Shown: positions 1 through 14,504, counted from the stretch's first letter. The stretch: DNA of 64,000 nt from Gordionus sp. m RMFG-2023 (GCF_954871325.1 NC_088775.1:58381561-58445560), one strand, 5' to 3'. Notes: generated by a model not told the origin, from the sequence alone. Translations and numbers: made by a program.

Positions 1-2560
1 TATATATCATTAAACTCAGAATTAAATTTCTTATCCAAAAATGCTTGGATGTATTATTTTACGCTTCCGGTATGATAAATATATTTTTTGAAGCTAAAAC
101 ATTCACAAGGAAAAGGCTAACATTTTAAACGTAATGTTAAATATTTTATAATTAAACTCAGAATTAAATTTCTTATCCAAAAATGCTTGGATGTATTATT
201 TTACGCTTCTGGTATGATAAATATATTTTTTATCGCGAAAACTTTCAGAAGGAAAAGGCTAACATTCTAAACGTAATTTATTTATATATCATTAAACTCA
301 GAATTAAATTTCTTATCCAAAAATGCTTGGATGTATTATTTTACGCTTCCGGTATGATAAATATATTTTTTGAAGCTAAAACATTCACAAGGAAAAGGCT
401 AACATTTTAAACGTAATGTTAAATATTTTATAATTAAACTCAGAATTAAATTTCTTATCCAAAAATGCTTGGATGTATTATTTTACGCTTCTGGTATGAT
501 AAATATATTTTTTATCGTGAAAACTTTCAGAAGGAAAAGGCTAACATTCTAAACGTAATTTTAAATATTTTTATATCATTAAACTCAGAATTAAATTTCT
601 TATAAAATGCTTGGATGTATTATTTTACGCTTCTGGTATGATAAATATATTTTTTGTCGCTAAAACATTCAGAAGGAAAAGGCTAACATTATTTTAAATA
701 TTTTTATATCATTAAACTCAGAATTAAATTTCTTATCCAAAAATGCTTGGATGTATTATTTTACGCTTCCGGTATGATAAATATATTTTTTGTCGCGAAA
801 ACTTTCAGAAGGAAAAGGCTAACATTCTAAACGTAATTTATTTATATATCATTAAACTCAGAATTAAATTTCTTATCCAAAAATGCTTGGATGTATTATT
901 TTACGCTTCTGGTATGATAAATATATTTTTTGTCGCGAAAACTTTTAGAAGGAAAAGGCTAACATTTTAAACGTAATTTTAAATATTTTTATATAATTAA
1001 ACTCAGAATTAAATTTCTTATCCAAAAATGCTTGGATGTATTATTTTACGCTTCTGGTATGATAAATATATTTTTTGTCGCGAAAACTTTCAGAAGGAAA
1101 AGGCTAACATTCTAAACGTAATTTATTTATATATCATTAAACTCAGAATTAAATTTCTTATCCAAAAATGCTTGGATGTATTATTTTACGCTTCCGGTAT
1201 GATAATTATATTTTATTGTCGCGAAAACTTTCAGAAGGAAAAGGCTAACATTTTAAACGTAATTTTAAATATTTTTATATAATTAAACTCAGAATTAAAT
1301 TTCTTATCCAAAAATGCTTGGATGTATTATTTTACGCTTCCGGTATGATAAATATATTTTTTGTCGCGAAAACTTTCAGAAGAAAAATGCTTACATTCTA
1401 AACGTAATTTTAAGTATTTTTATATCATTAAACTCAGAATTAAATTTCTTATATAAAAATGCTTGGATGTATTATTTTACGCTTCTGGTATGATAAATAT
1501 ATTTTTTATCGCGAAAACATTCAGAAGGAAAAGGCTAACATTTAAACGTAATTTTAAATATTTTTATATCATTAAACTCAGAATTAAAATTCTTATCCAA
1601 AAATGCTTGGATGTATTATTTTACGCTTCCGGTATGATAAATATATTTTTTGTCGATAAAACATTCAGATAGAAAAGGCTAACATTTTAAACGTAATTTT
1701 AAATATTTTTATATCATTAAACTCAGAATTAAATTTCTTATCCAAAAATGCTTGGATGTATTATTTTACGCTTCCGGTATGATAAATATATTTTTTATCG
1801 CGAAAACATTCACAAGGAAAAGGCTAACATTTTAAACGTAATTTATTTATATATCATTAAACTCAGAATTAAATTTCTTATCCAAAAATGCTTGGATGTA
1901 TTATTTTACGCTTCTGGTATGATAAATATATTTTTTGTCGATAAAACATTCAGATAGAAAAGGCTAACATTTAAACGTATAAATATTTTTATATCATTAA
2001 ACTCAGAATTAAATTTCTTATCCAAAAATGCTTGGATGTATTATTTTACGCTTCCGGTATGATAAATATATTTTTTGTCGCTAAAACATTCAGAAGGAAA
2101 AGGCTAACATTTTAAACGTAATTTATTTATATATCATTAAACTCAGAATTAAATTTCTTATCCAAAAATGCTTGGATGTATTATTTTACGCTTCTGGTAT
2201 GATAAATATATTTTTTGTCGCGAAAACTTTCAGAAGGAAAAGGCTAACATTCTAAACGTAATTTATTTTTATATCATTAAACTCAGAATTAAATTTCTTA
2301 TCCAAAAATGCTTGGATGTATTATTTTACGCTTCCGGTATGATAAATATATTTTTTGTCGCGAAAACTTTCAGAAGGAAAAGGCTAACATTCTAAACGTA
2401 ATTTATTTATATATCATTAAACTCAGAATTAAATTTCTTATCCAAAAATGCTTGGATGTATTATTTTACGCTTCTGGTATGATAAATATATTTTTTGTCG
2501 CGAAAACTTTCAGAAGGAAAAGGCTAACATTCTAAACGTAATTTTAAGTATTTTTATATC
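1..2560. repeat. Mixed monomer block at window start
   Basis: The order is D, K-S, D, I, B-N, A-S, A, A-S, F, A, C, J, C-like with CACAAGG, J, B-S, A-S, A-S, A. The first ~880 bp match 57117-57996 and 61353-62232 in type order, and 34166-34740 over the first part. The block contains unusual monomers: an A with AGAAGAAAAATGCTTACATT near 1380 (also in the 2136-bp unit) and a J near 1965 with a shortened linker. No unique sequence is present. Confidence 0.85.
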
Positions 2561-4878
2561 ATTAAACTCAGAATTAAATTTCTTATCCAAAAATGCTTGG
2601 ATGTATTATTTTACGCTTCCGGTATGATAAATATATTTTATTGTCGCGAAAACTTTCAGAAGGAAAAGGCTAACATTTTAAACGTAATTTTAAATATTTT
2701 TATATCATTAAACTCAGAATTAAATTTCTTATCCAAAAATGCTTGGATGTATTTTTTTACGCTTCCGGTATGATAAATATATTTTATTGTCGCGAAAACT
2801 TTCAGAAGGAAAAGACTAACATTTTAAACGTAATTTTAAATATTTTTATATCATTAAACTCAGAATTAAATTTCTTATCCAAAAATGCTTGGATGTATTA
2901 TTTTACGCTTCCGGTATGATAAATATATTTTATTGTCGCGAAAACTTTCAGAAGGAAAAGGCTAACATTTTAAACGTAATTTTAAATATTTTTATATAAT
3001 TAAACTCAGAATTAAATTTCTTATCCAAAAATGCTTGGATGTATTATTTTACGCTTCCGGTATGATAAATATATTTTTTGAAGCTAAAACATTCACAAGG
3101 AAAAGGCTAGCATTTTAAACGTAATGTTAAATATTTTATAATTAAACTCAGAATTAAATTTCTTATCCAAAAATGCTTGGATGTATTATTTTACGCTTCC
3201 GGTATTATAAATATATTTTTTTGTCGCGAAAACTTTCAGAAGGAAAAGGCTAACATTTTTAACGTAATTTTAAATATTTTTATATCATTAAACTCAGAAT
3301 TAAATTTCTTATCCAAAAATGCTTGGATGTATTTTTTTACGCTTCCTGTATGATAAATATATTTTATTGTCGCGAAAACTTTCAGAAGGAAAAGACTAAC
3401 ATTTTAAACGTAATTTTAAATATTTTTATATCATTAAACTCAGAATTAAATTTCTTATCCAAAAATGCTTGGATGTATTATTTTACGCTTCCGGTATGAT
3501 AAATATATTTTATTGTCGCGAAAACTTTCAGAAGGAAAAGGCTAACATTTTAAACGTAATTTTAAATATTTTTATATCATTAAACTCAGAATTAAATTTC
3601 TTATCCAAAAATGCTTGGATGTATTATTTTTCGCTTCCGGTATGATAAATATATTTTTTGTCGCTAAAACATTCAGAAGGAAAAGGCTAACATTTTAAAC
3701 GTAATTTTAAATATTTTTATATCATTAAACTCAGAATTAAATTTCTTATCCAAAAATGCTTGGATGTATTATTTTACGCTTCCGGTATGATAAATATATT
3801 TTTTATCGCGAAAACATTCAGAAGGAAAAGGCTAACATTTTAAACGTAATTTTAAATATTTTTATATCATTAAACTCAGAATTAAATTTCTTATCCAAAA
3901 ATGCTTGGATGTATTATTTTACGCTTCCGGTATGATAAATATATTTTTTGTCGCTAAAACATTCAGAAGGAAAAGGCTAACATTTTAAACGTAATTTTAA
4001 ATATTTTTATATCATTAAAATCAGAATTAAATTTCTTATCCAAAAATGCTTGGATGTATTATTTTACGCTTCTGGTATGATAAATATATTTTTTGTCGCG
4101 AAAACTTTCAGAAGGAAAAGGCTAACATTTTAAACGTAATTTTAAATATTTTTATATCATTAAACTCAGAATTAAATTTCTTATCCAAAAATGCTTCGAT
4201 GTATTATTTTACGATTCCGGTATGATAAATATATTTTTTGTCGCGAAAACTTTCAGAAGGAAAAGGCTAACATTCTAAACGTAATTTATTTATATATCAT
4301 TAAACTCAGAATTAAATTTCTTATCCAAAAATGCTTGGATGTATTATTTTACGCTTCTGGCATGATAAATATATTTTTTGTCGCCAAAACTTTCAGAAGG
4401 AAAAGGCTAACATTTTAAACGTAATTTTAAATATTTTTATATAATTAAACTCAGAATTAAATTTCTTATCCAAAAATGCTTGGATGTATTATTTTACGCT
4501 TCCGGTATGATAAATATATTTTTTGAAGCTAAAACATTCACAAGGAAAAGGCTAACATTTTAAACGTAATGTTAAATATTTTATCATTAAACTCAGATTT
4601 AAATTTCCTATCCAAATATGCTTAGATGTATTATTTTACGCTTCCCGATATGATAAATATATTTTATTGTCGCGAAAACTTTCAGAAGAAAAAGGCTAAC
4701 ATTTTAAACGTAATTTTAAATATTTTTATATCATTAAACTCAGAATTAAATTTCTTATCCAAAAATGCTTGGATGTATTATTTTACGCTTCCGGTATGAT
4801 AAATATATTTTATTGTCGCGAAAACTTTCAGAAGGAAAAGACTAACATTTTAAACGTAATTTTAAATATTTTTATATC
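2561..4878. repeat. 2318-bp HOR, copy 1
   Basis: Sixteen monomers: F, F(TTTTTTT), F, D, G, F(TTTTTTT), F, B, C, B, A, A-S, A, D, F*, F. Private marks such as the core GCTTCGATG near 4196 and TGGCATGAT near 4359 recur exactly 2318 bp downstream. The core at 3331 reads CTTCCTGTATG where copy 2 has CTTCCGGTATG. Confidence 0.9.
4586..4732. repeat. F* divergent monomer (147 bp), copy 1
   Basis: The left half reads CAGATTTAAATTTCCTATCC and AATATGCTTAGATG, and the core CTTCCCGATATG, so it carries more private changes than any other recurring monomer. The right half is ordinary type F. It always follows a D monomer whose tail ends TTTTATCATT. Confidence 0.9.
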
Positions 4879-7196
4879 ATTAAACTCAGAATTAAATTTC
4901 TTATCCAAAAATGCTTGGATGTATTATTTTACGCTTCCGGTATGATAAATATATTTTATTGTCGCGAAAACTTTCAGAAGGAAAAGGCTAACATTTTAAA
5001 CGTAATTTTAAATATTTTTATATCATTAAACTCAGAATTAAATTTCTTATCCAAAAATGCTTGGATGTATTTTTTTACGCTTCCGGTATGATAAATATAT
5101 TTTATTGTCGCGAAAACTTTCAGAAGGAAAAGACTAACATTTTAAACGTAATTTTAAATATTTTTATATCATTAAACTCAGAATTAAATTTCTTATCCAA
5201 AAATGCTTGGATGTATTATTTTACGCTTCCGGTATGATAAATATATTTTATTGTCGCGAAAACTTTCAGAAGGAAAAGGCTAACATTTTAAACGTAATTT
5301 TAAATATTTTTATATAATTAAACTCAGAATTAAATTTCTTATCCAAAAATGCTTGGATGTATTATTTTACGCTTCCGGTATGATAAATATATTTTTTGAA
5401 GCTAAAACATTCACAAGGAAAAGGCTAGCATTTTAAACGTAATGTTAAATATTTTATAATTAAACTCAGAATTAAATTTCTTATCCAAAAATGCTTGGAT
5501 GTATTATTTTACGCTTCCGGTATTATAAATATATTTTTTTGTCGCGAAAACTTTCAGAAGGAAAAGGCTAACATTTTTAACGTAATTTTAAATATTTTTA
5601 TATCATTAAACTCAGAATTAAATTTCTTATCCAAAAATGCTTGGATGTATTTTTTTACGCTTCCGGTATGATAAATATATTTTATTGTCGCGAAAACTTT
5701 CAGAAGGAAAAGACTAACATTTTAAACGTAATTTTAAATATTTTTATATCATTAAACTCAGAATTAAATTTCTTATCCAAAAATGCTTGGATGTATTATT
5801 TTACGCTTCCGGTATGATAAATATATTTTATTGTCGCGAAAACTTTCAGAAGGAAAAGGCTAACATTTTAAACGTAATTTTAAATATTTTTATATCATTA
5901 AACTCAGAATTAAATTTCTTATCCAAAAATGCTTGGATGTATTATTTTTCGCTTCCGGTATGATAAATATATTTTTTGTCGCTAAAACATTCAGAAGGAA
6001 AAGGCTAACATTTTAAACGTAATTTTAAATATTTTTATATCATTAAACTCAGAATTAAATTTCTTATCCAAAAATGCTTGGATGTATTATTTTACGCTTC
6101 CGGTATGATAAATATATTTTTTATCGCGAAAACATTCAGAAGGAAAAGGCTAACATTTTAAACGTAATTTTAAATATTTTTATATCATTAAACTCAGAAT
6201 TAAATTTCTTATCCAAAAATGCTTGGATGTATTATTTTACGCTTCCGGTATGATAAATATATTTTTTGTCGCTAAAACATTCAGAAGGAAAAGGCTAACA
6301 TTTTAAACGTAATTTTAAATATTTTTATATCATTAAAATCAGAATTAAATTTCTTATCCAAAAATGCTTGGATGTATTATTTTACGCTTCTGGTATGATA
6401 AATATATTTTTTGTCGCGAAAACTTTCAGAAGGAAAAGGCTAACATTTTAAACGTAATTTTAAATATTTTTATATCATTAAACTCAGAATTAAATTTCTT
6501 ATCCAAAAATGCTTCGATGTATTATTTTACGATTCCGGTATGATAAATATATTTTTTGTCGCGAAAACTTTCAGAAGGAAAAGGCTAACATTCTAAACGT
6601 AATTTATTTATATATCATTAAACTCAGAATTAAATTTCTTATCCAAAAATGCTTGGATGTATTATTTTACGCTTCTGGCATGATAAATATATTTTTTGTC
6701 GTCAAAACTTTCAGAAGGAAAAGGCTAACATTTTAAACGTAATTTTAAATATTTTTATATAATTAAACTCAGAATTAAATTTCTTATCCAAAAATGCTTG
6801 GATGTATTATTTTACGCTTCCGGTATGATAAATATATTTTTTGAAGCTAAAACATTCACAAGGAAAAGGCTAACATTTTAAACGTAATGTTAAATATTTT
6901 ATCATTAAACTCAGATTTAAATTTCCTATCCAAATATGCTTAGATGTATTATTTTACGCTTCCCGATATGATAAATATATTTTATTGTCGCGAAAACTTT
7001 CAGAAGAAAAAGGCTAACATTTTAAACGTAATTTTAAATATTTTTATATCATTAAACTCAGAATTAAATTTCTTATCCAAAAATGCTTGGATGTATTATT
7101 TTACGCTTCCGGTATGATAAATATATTTTATTGTCGCGAAAACTTTCAGAAGGAAAAGACTAACATTTTAAACGTAATTTTAAATATTTTTATATC
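4879..7196. repeat. 2318-bp HOR, copy 2
   Basis: Direct tandem copy of the preceding unit with the same monomer order and private variants. Single-base differences are few; the box near 6700 reads GTCGTCAAAAC where copy 1 has GTCGCCAAAAC near 4381. A third, one-monomer partial copy follows at 7197-7342 before the order changes to B, C. Confidence 0.9.
6904..7050. repeat. F* divergent monomer, copy 2
   Basis: Same private left half as at 4586, exactly 2318 bp downstream, again directly after D. Confidence 0.9.
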
Positions 7197-7342
7197 ATTA
7201 AACTCAGAATTAAATTTCTTATCCAAAAATGCTTGGATGTATTATTTTACGCTTCCGGTATGATAAATATATTTTATTGTCGCGAAAACTTTCAGAAGGA
7301 AAAGGCTAACATTTTAAACGTAATTTTAAATATTTTTATATC

Positions 7343-7919
7343 ATTAAACTCAGAATTAAATTTCTTATCCAAAAATGCTTGGATGTATTATTTTACGCTT
7401 CCGGTATGATAAATATATTTTTTGTCGCTAAAACATTCAGAAGGAAAAGGCTAACATTTTAAACGTAATTTTAAATATTTTTATATCATTAAACTCAGAA
7501 TTAAATTTCTTATCCAAAAATGCTTGGATGTATTATTTTACGCTTCCGGTATGATAAATATATTTTTTATCGCGAAAACATTCAGAAGGAAAAGGCTAAC
7601 ATTTAAACGTAATTTTAAATATTTTTATATCATTAAACTCAGAATTAAATTTCTTATCCAAAAATGCTTGGATGTATTATTTTACGCTTCCGGTATGATA
7701 AATATATTTTTGTCGCTAAAACATTCATAAGGAAAAGGCTAACATTTAAACGTAATTTTAAATATTTTTATATCATTAAACTCAGAATTAAATTTCTTAT
7801 CCAAAAATGCTTGGATGTATTATTTTACGCTTCCGGTATGATAAATATATTTTTTATCGCGAAAACATTCAGAAGGAAAAGACTAACAATCTAAACGTAA
7901 TTTTAAATATTTTTATATC
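7343..7919. repeat. B-C-B-C monomers linking two HOR systems
   Basis: Order B, C (144 bp), B with CATAAGG (143 bp, one T fewer before the box), C with AGACTAACAATC. The corresponding stretch at 12598-13031 lacks the CATAAGG B monomer, so this monomer was gained or lost between copies. Confidence 0.8.
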
Positions 7920-9964
7920 ATTAAACTCAGAATTAAATTTCTTATCCAAAAATGCTTGGATGTATTATTTTACGCTTCCGGTATGATAAATATATTTTAT
8001 TGTCGCGAAAACTTTCAGAAGGAAAAGGCTAACATTTTAAACGTAATTTTAAATATTTTTATATCATTAAACTCAGAATTAAATTTCTTATCCAAAAATG
8101 CTTGGATGTATTATTTTACGCTTCCGGTATGATAAATATATTTTTTATCGCGAAAACATTGATAAATATATTTTTTGTCGCTAAAACATTCAGAAAGAAA
8201 AGGCTAACATTTTAAACGTAATTTTAAATATTTTTATATCATTAAACTCAGAATTAAATTTCTTATCCAAAAATGCTTGGATGTATTATTTTACGCTTCC
8301 GGTATGATAAATATATTTTTTGTCGCTAAAACATTCAGAAGGAAAAGGCTAACATTTTAAACGTAATTTTAAATATTTTTATATCATTAAACTCAGAATT
8401 AAATTTCTTATCCAAAAATGCTTGGATGTATTATTTTACGCTTCCGGTATGATAAATATATTTTTTATCGCGAAAACATTCAGAAGGAAAAGGCTAACAT
8501 TTAAACGTAATTTTAAATATTTTTATATCATTAAACTCAGAATTAAATTTCTTATCCAAAAATGCTTGGATGTATTATTTTACGCTTCCGGTATGATAAA
8601 TATATTTTTTGTCGCTAAAACATTCATAAGGAAAAGGCTAACATTTAAACGTAATTTTAAATATTTTTATATCATTAAACTCAGAATTAAATTTCTTATC
8701 CAAAAATGCTTGGATGTATTATTTTACGCTTCCGGTATGATTAATATATTTTTTGTCGCGAAAACTTTCAGAAATAAAAGGCTAACATTTTAAACGTAAT
8801 TTTAAATATTTTTATATCATTATACTCAGAATTAAATTTCTTATCCAAAAATGCTTGGATGTATTATTTTACGCTTCCGGTATGATTAATATATTTTTTG
8901 TCGCGAAAACTTTCAGAAATAAAAGGCTAACATTCTAAACGTAATTTTAAATATTTTTATATCATTAAACTCAGAATTAAATTTCTTATAAAATGCTTGG
9001 ATGTATTATTTTACGCTTCTGGTATGATAAATATATTTTTTGTCGCTAAAACATTCAGAAGGAAAAGGCTAACATTATTTTAAATATTTTTATATCATTA
9101 AACTCAGAATTAAATTTCTTATCCAAAAATGCTTGGATGTATTATTTTACGCTTCCGGTATGATAAATATATTTTATTGTCGCGAAAACTTTCAGAAGGA
9201 AAAGGCTAACATTTTAAACGTAATTTTAAATATTTTTATATCATTAAACTCAGAATTAAATTTCTTATCCAAAAATGCTTGGATGTATTATTTTACGCTT
9301 CCGGTATGATAAATATATTTTTTGTCGCTAAAACATTCAGAAGGAAAAGGCTAACATTTTAAACGTAATTTTAAATATTTTTATATCATTAAACTCAGAA
9401 TTAAATTTCTTATCCAAAAATGCTTGGATGTATTATTTTACGCTTCCGGTATGATAAATATATTTTTTATCGCGAAAACATTCAGAAGGAAAAGGCTAAC
9501 ATTTAAACGTAATTTTAAATATTTTTATATCATTAAACTCAGAATTAAATTTCTTATCCAAAAATGCTTGGATGTATTATTTTACGCTTCCGGTATGATA
9601 AATATATTTTTTGTCGCTAAAACATTCATAAGGAAAAGGCTAACATTTAAACGTAATTTTAAATATTTTTATATCATTAAACTCAGAATTAAATTTCTTA
9701 TCCAAAAATGCTTGGATGTATTATTTTACGCTTCCGGTATGATAAATATATTTTTTATCGCGAAAACATTCAGAAGGAAAAGGCTAACATTTAAACGTAA
9801 TTTTAAATATTTTTATATCATTAAACTCAGAATTAAATTTCTTATCCAAAAATGCTTGGATGTATTATTTTACGCTTCCGGTATGATAAATATATTTTTT
9901 ATCGCGAAAACATTCAGAAGGAAAAGACTAACAATCTAAACGTAATTTTAAATATTTTTATATC
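7920..9964. repeat. 2045-bp HOR unit with 30-bp marker
   Basis: Fourteen monomers starting F, then the monomer with a 30-bp internal duplication, B, C, B, A, A, B-N, F, B, C, B, C, C. It returns to the same C(AGACTAACAATC) to F phase at 9965. Two adjacent A monomers (near 8745 and 8890) share GGTATGATTAAT and AGAAATAAAAGG, suggesting a one-monomer duplication. Confidence 0.85.
8131..8190. repeat. 30-bp internal duplication inside a monomer, copy 1
   Basis: The segment from GATAAATATATT through AAAACATT occurs twice back to back, once with a C box (8131-8160) and once with a B box (8161-8190). This makes one monomer of about 175 bp and fuses two monomer types. Confidence 0.95.
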
Positions 9965-10175
9965 ATTAAACTCAGAATTAAATTTCTTATCCAAAAATGC
10001 TTGGATGTATTATTTTACGCTTCCGGTATGATAAATATATTTTATTGTCGCGAAAACTTTCAGAAGGAAAAGGCTAACATTTTAAACGTAATTTTAAATA
10101 TTTTTATATCATTAAACTCAGAATTAAATTTCTTATCCAAAAATGCTTGGATGTATTATTTTACGCTTCCGGTAT

Positions 10176-10235
10176 GATAAATATATTTTTTATCGCGAAA
10201 ACATTGATAAATATATTTTTTGTCGCTAAAACATT
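10176..10235. repeat. 30-bp internal duplication, copy 2
   Basis: Same C-box/B-box double segment, 2045 bp after copy 1. Confidence 0.95.
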
Positions 10236-12158
10236 CAGAAGGAAAAGGCTAACATTTTAAACGTAATTTTAAATATTTTTATATCATTAAACTCAGAATT
10301 AAATTTCTTATCCAAAAATGCTTGGATGTATTATTTTACGCTTCCGGTATGATAAATATATTTTTTGTCGCTAAAACATTCAGAAGGAAAAGGCTAACAT
10401 TTTAAACGTAATTTTAAATATTTTTATATCATTAAACTCAGAATTAAATTTCTTATCCAAAAATGCTTGGATGTATTATTTTACGCTTCCGGTATGATAA
10501 ATATATTTTTTATCGCGAAAACATTCAGAAGGAAAAGGCTAACATTTAAACGTAATTTTAAATATTTTTATATCATTAAACTCAGAATTAAATTTCTTAT
10601 CCAAAAATGCTTGGATGTATTATTTTACGCTTCTGGTATTATAAATATATTTTATTGTCGCGAAAACTTTCAGAAGGAAAAGGCTAACATTTTAAACGTA
10701 ATTTTAAATATTTTTATATCATTAAACTCAGAATTAAATTTCTTATCCAAAAATGCTTGGATGTATTATTTTACGCTTCCGGTATGATAAATATATTTTT
10801 TGAAGCTAAAACATTCACAAGGAGGCTAACATTTTAAACGTAATGTTAAATATTTTATAATTAAACTCAGAATTAAATTTCTTATCCAAAAATGCTTGGA
10901 TGTATTATTTTACGCTTCCGGTATTATAAATATATTTTTTTGTCGCGAAAACTTTCAGAAGGAAAAGGCTAACATTTTTAACGTAATTTTAAATATTTTT
11001 ATATCATTAAACTCAGAATTAAATTTCTTATCCAAAAATGCTTGGATGTATTATTTTACGCTTCCGGTATGATAAATATATTTTATTGTCGCGAAAACTT
11101 TCAGAAGGAAAAGGCTAACATTTTAAACGTAATTTTAAATATTTTTATATCATTAAACTCAGAATTAAATTTCTTATCCAAAAATGCTTGGATGTATTAT
11201 TTTACGCTTCCGGTATGATAAATATATTTTTTGTCGCTAAAACATTCAGAAGGAAAAGGCTAACATTTTAAACGTAATTTTAAATATTTTTATATCATTA
11301 AACTCAGAATTAAATTTCTTATCCAAAAATGCTTGGATGTATTATTTTACGCTTCCGGTATGATAAATATATTTTTTATCGCGAAAACATTCAGAAGGAA
11401 AAGGCTAACATTTTAAACGTAATTTTAAATATTTTTATATCATTAAACTCAGAATTAAATTTCTTATCCAAAAATGCTTGGATGTATTATTTTACGCTTC
11501 CGGTATGATAAATATATTTTTTGTCGCTAAAACATTCAGAAGGAAAAGGCTAACATTTTAAACGTAATTTTAAATATTTTTATATCATTAAAATCAGAAT
11601 TAAATTTCTTATCCAAAAATGCTTGGATGTATTATTTTACGCTTCTGGTATGATAAATATATTTTTAGTCGCGAAAACTTTCAGAAGGAAAAGGCTAACA
11701 TTTTAAACGTAATTTTAAATATTTTTATATCATTAAACTCAGAATTAAATTTCTTATCCAAAAATGCTTCGATGTATTATTTTACGATTCCGGTATGATA
11801 AATATATTTTTTGTCGCGAAAACTTTCAGAAGGAAAAGGCTAACATTCTAAACGTAATTTATTTATATATCATTAAACTCAGAATTAAATTTCTTATCCA
11901 AAAATGCTTGGATGTATTATTTTACGCTTCTGGCATGATAAATATATTTTTTGTCGCGAAAACTTTCAGAAGGAAAAGGCTAACATTTTAAACGTAATTT
12001 TAAATATTTTTATATAATTAAACTCAGAATTAAATTTCTTATCCAAAAATGCTTGGATGTATTATTTTACGCTTCCGGTATGATAAATATATTTTTTGAA
12101 GCTAAAACATTCACAAGGAAAAGGCTAACATTTTAAACGTAATGTTAAATATTTTATC

Positions 12159-12305
12159 ATTAAACTCAGATTTAAATTTCCTATCCAAATATGCTTAGAT
12201 GTATTATTTTACGCTTCCCGATATGATAAATATATTTTATTGTCGCGAAAACTTTCAGAAGGAAAAGGCTAACATTTTAAACGTAATTTTAAATATTTTT
12301 ATATC
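12159..12305. repeat. F* divergent monomer, copy 3
   Basis: Same private left half, 5255 bp after the copy at 6904. Confidence 0.9.
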
Positions 12306-13031
12306 ATTAAACTCAGAATTAAATTTCTTATCCAAAAATGCTTGGATGTATTATTTTACGCTTCCGGTATGATAAATATATTTTATTGTCGCGAAAACTT
12401 TCAGAAGGAAAAGACTAACATTTTAAACGTAATTTTAAATATTTTTATATCATTAAACTCAGAATTAAATTTCTTATCCAAAAATGCTTGGATGTATTAT
12501 TTTACGCTTCCGGTATGATAAATATATTTTATTGTCGCGAAAACTTTCAGAAGGAAAAGGCTAACATTTTAAACGTAATTTTAAATATTTTTATATCATT
12601 AAACTCAGAATTAAATTTCTTATCCAAAAATGCTTGGATGTATTATTTTACGCTTCCGGTATGATAAATATATTTTTTGTCGCTAAAACATTCAGAAGGA
12701 AAAGGCTAACATTTTAAACGTAATTTTAAATATTTTTATATCATTAAACTCAGAATTAAATTTCTTATCCAAAAATGCTTGGATGTATTATTTTACGCTT
12801 CCGGTATGATAAATATATTTTTTATCGCGAAAACATTCAGAAGGAAAAGGCTAACATTTAAACGTAATTTTAAATATTTTTATATCATTAAACTCAGAAT
12901 TAAATTTCTTATCCAAAAATGCTTGGATGTATTATTTTACGCTTCCGGTATGATAAATATATTTTTTATCGCGAAAACATTCAGAAGGAAAAGACTAACA
13001 ATCTAAACGTAATTTTAAATATTTTTATATC

Positions 13032-14504
13032 ATTAAACTCAGAATTAAATTTCTTATCCAAAAATGCTTGGATGTATTATTTTACGCTTCCGGTATGATA
13101 AATATATTTTATTGTCGCGAAAACTTTCAGAAGGAAAAGGCTAACATTTTAAACGTAATTTTAAATATTTTTATATCATTAAACTCAGAATTAAATTTCT
13201 TATCCAAAAATGCTTGGATGTATTATTTTACGCTTCCGGTATGATAAATATATTTTTTATCGCGAAAACATTGATAAATATATTTTTTGTCGCTAAAACA
13301 TTCAGAAGGAAAAGGCTAACATTTTAAACGTAATTTTAAATATTTTTATATCATTAAACTCAGAATTAAATTTCTTATCCAAAAATGCTTGGATGTATTA
13401 TTTTACGCTTCCGGTATGATAAATATATTTTTTGTCGCTAAAACATTCAGAAGGAAAAGGCTAACATTTTAAACGTAATTTTAAATATTTTTATATCATT
13501 AAACTCAGAATTAAATTTCTTATCCAAAAATGCTTGGATGTATTATTTTACGCTTCCGGTATGATAAATATATTTTTTATCGCGAAAACATTCAGAAGGA
13601 AAAGGCTAACATTTAAACGTAATTTTAAATATTTTTATATCATTAAACTCAGAATTAAATTTCTTATCCAAAAATGCTTGGATGTATTATTTTACGCTTC
13701 TGGTATTATAAATATATTTTATTGTCGCGAAAACTTTCAGAAGGAAAAGGCTAACATTTTAAACGTAATTTTAAATATTTTTATATCATTAAACTCAGAA
13801 TTAAATTTCTTATCCAAAAATGCTTGGATGTATTATTTTACGCTTCCGGTATGATAAATATATTTTATTGTCGCGAAAACTTTCAGAAGGAAAAGGCTAA
13901 CATTTTAAACGTAATTTTAAATATTTTTATATCATTAAACTCAGAATTAAATTTCTTATCCAAAAATGCTTGGATGTATTATTTTACGCTTCCGGTATGA
14001 TAAATATATTTTTTATCGCGAAAACATTCAGAAGGAAAAGGCTAACATTTAAACGTAATTTTAAATATTTTTATATCATTAAACTCAGAATTAAATTTCT
14101 TATCCAAAAATGCTTGGATGTATTATTTTACGCTTCCGGTATGATAAATATATTTTTTGTCGCTAAAACATTCATAAGGAAAAGGCTAACATTTAAACGT
14201 AATTTTAAATATTTTTATATCATTAAACTCAGAATTAAATTTCTTATCCAAAAATGCTTGGATGTATTATTTTACGCTTCCGGTATGATAAATATTTGTC
14301 GCTAAAACATTCATAAGGAAAAGGCTAACATTTAAACGTAATTTTAAATATTTTTATATCATTAAACTCAGAATTAAATTTCTTATCCAAAAATGCTTGG
14401 ATGTATTATTTTACGCTTCCGGTATGATAAATATATTTTTTATCGCGAAAACATTCAGAAGGAAAAGGCTAACATTTAAACGTAATTTTAAATATTTTTA
14501 TATC
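13032..14504. repeat. Partial third copy of the 30-bp-marker HOR
   Basis: Positions 13032-13787 repeat F, duplication monomer, B, C, F(TATTAT) at a shift of 3067. Then come F, C, B, B, C. The second B (14222-14360) has lost 5 bp before its box (AAATATTTGTCGC), giving 139 bp. The adjacent B monomers share CATAAGG, suggesting a single-monomer duplication followed by a deletion. Confidence 0.8.
13243..13302. repeat. 30-bp internal duplication, copy 3
   Basis: Same double segment, 3067 bp after copy 2. Confidence 0.95.

Larger units (their letters stand above)
9965..13031. repeat. 3067-bp HOR unit
   Basis: Twenty-one monomers: F, 30-bp-duplication monomer, B, C, F(TATTAT), D, G, F, B, C, B, A, A-S, A, D, F*, F, F, B, C, C. 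The part from about 10930 to 12880 matches 5530-7640 at a shift of 5255, apart from loss of one F monomer and a 4-bp deletion in D. The unit therefore combines the 2318-bp HOR with the 30-bp-marker HOR. Confidence 0.85.

Noticed and set aside
8101-8220. Possible insertion of foreign DNA where a monomer is ~30 bp too long
   Set aside because: The extra 30 bp are a duplicate of the monomer's own box segment, not foreign sequence.
9424-9939. 171-residue open frame, the longest in the window
   Set aside because: It is four satellite monomers read through because their length is 144 bp. It starts at TTG, has a strict 48-residue repeat, and the same DNA elsewhere is read in other frames. No promoter or domain is visible.
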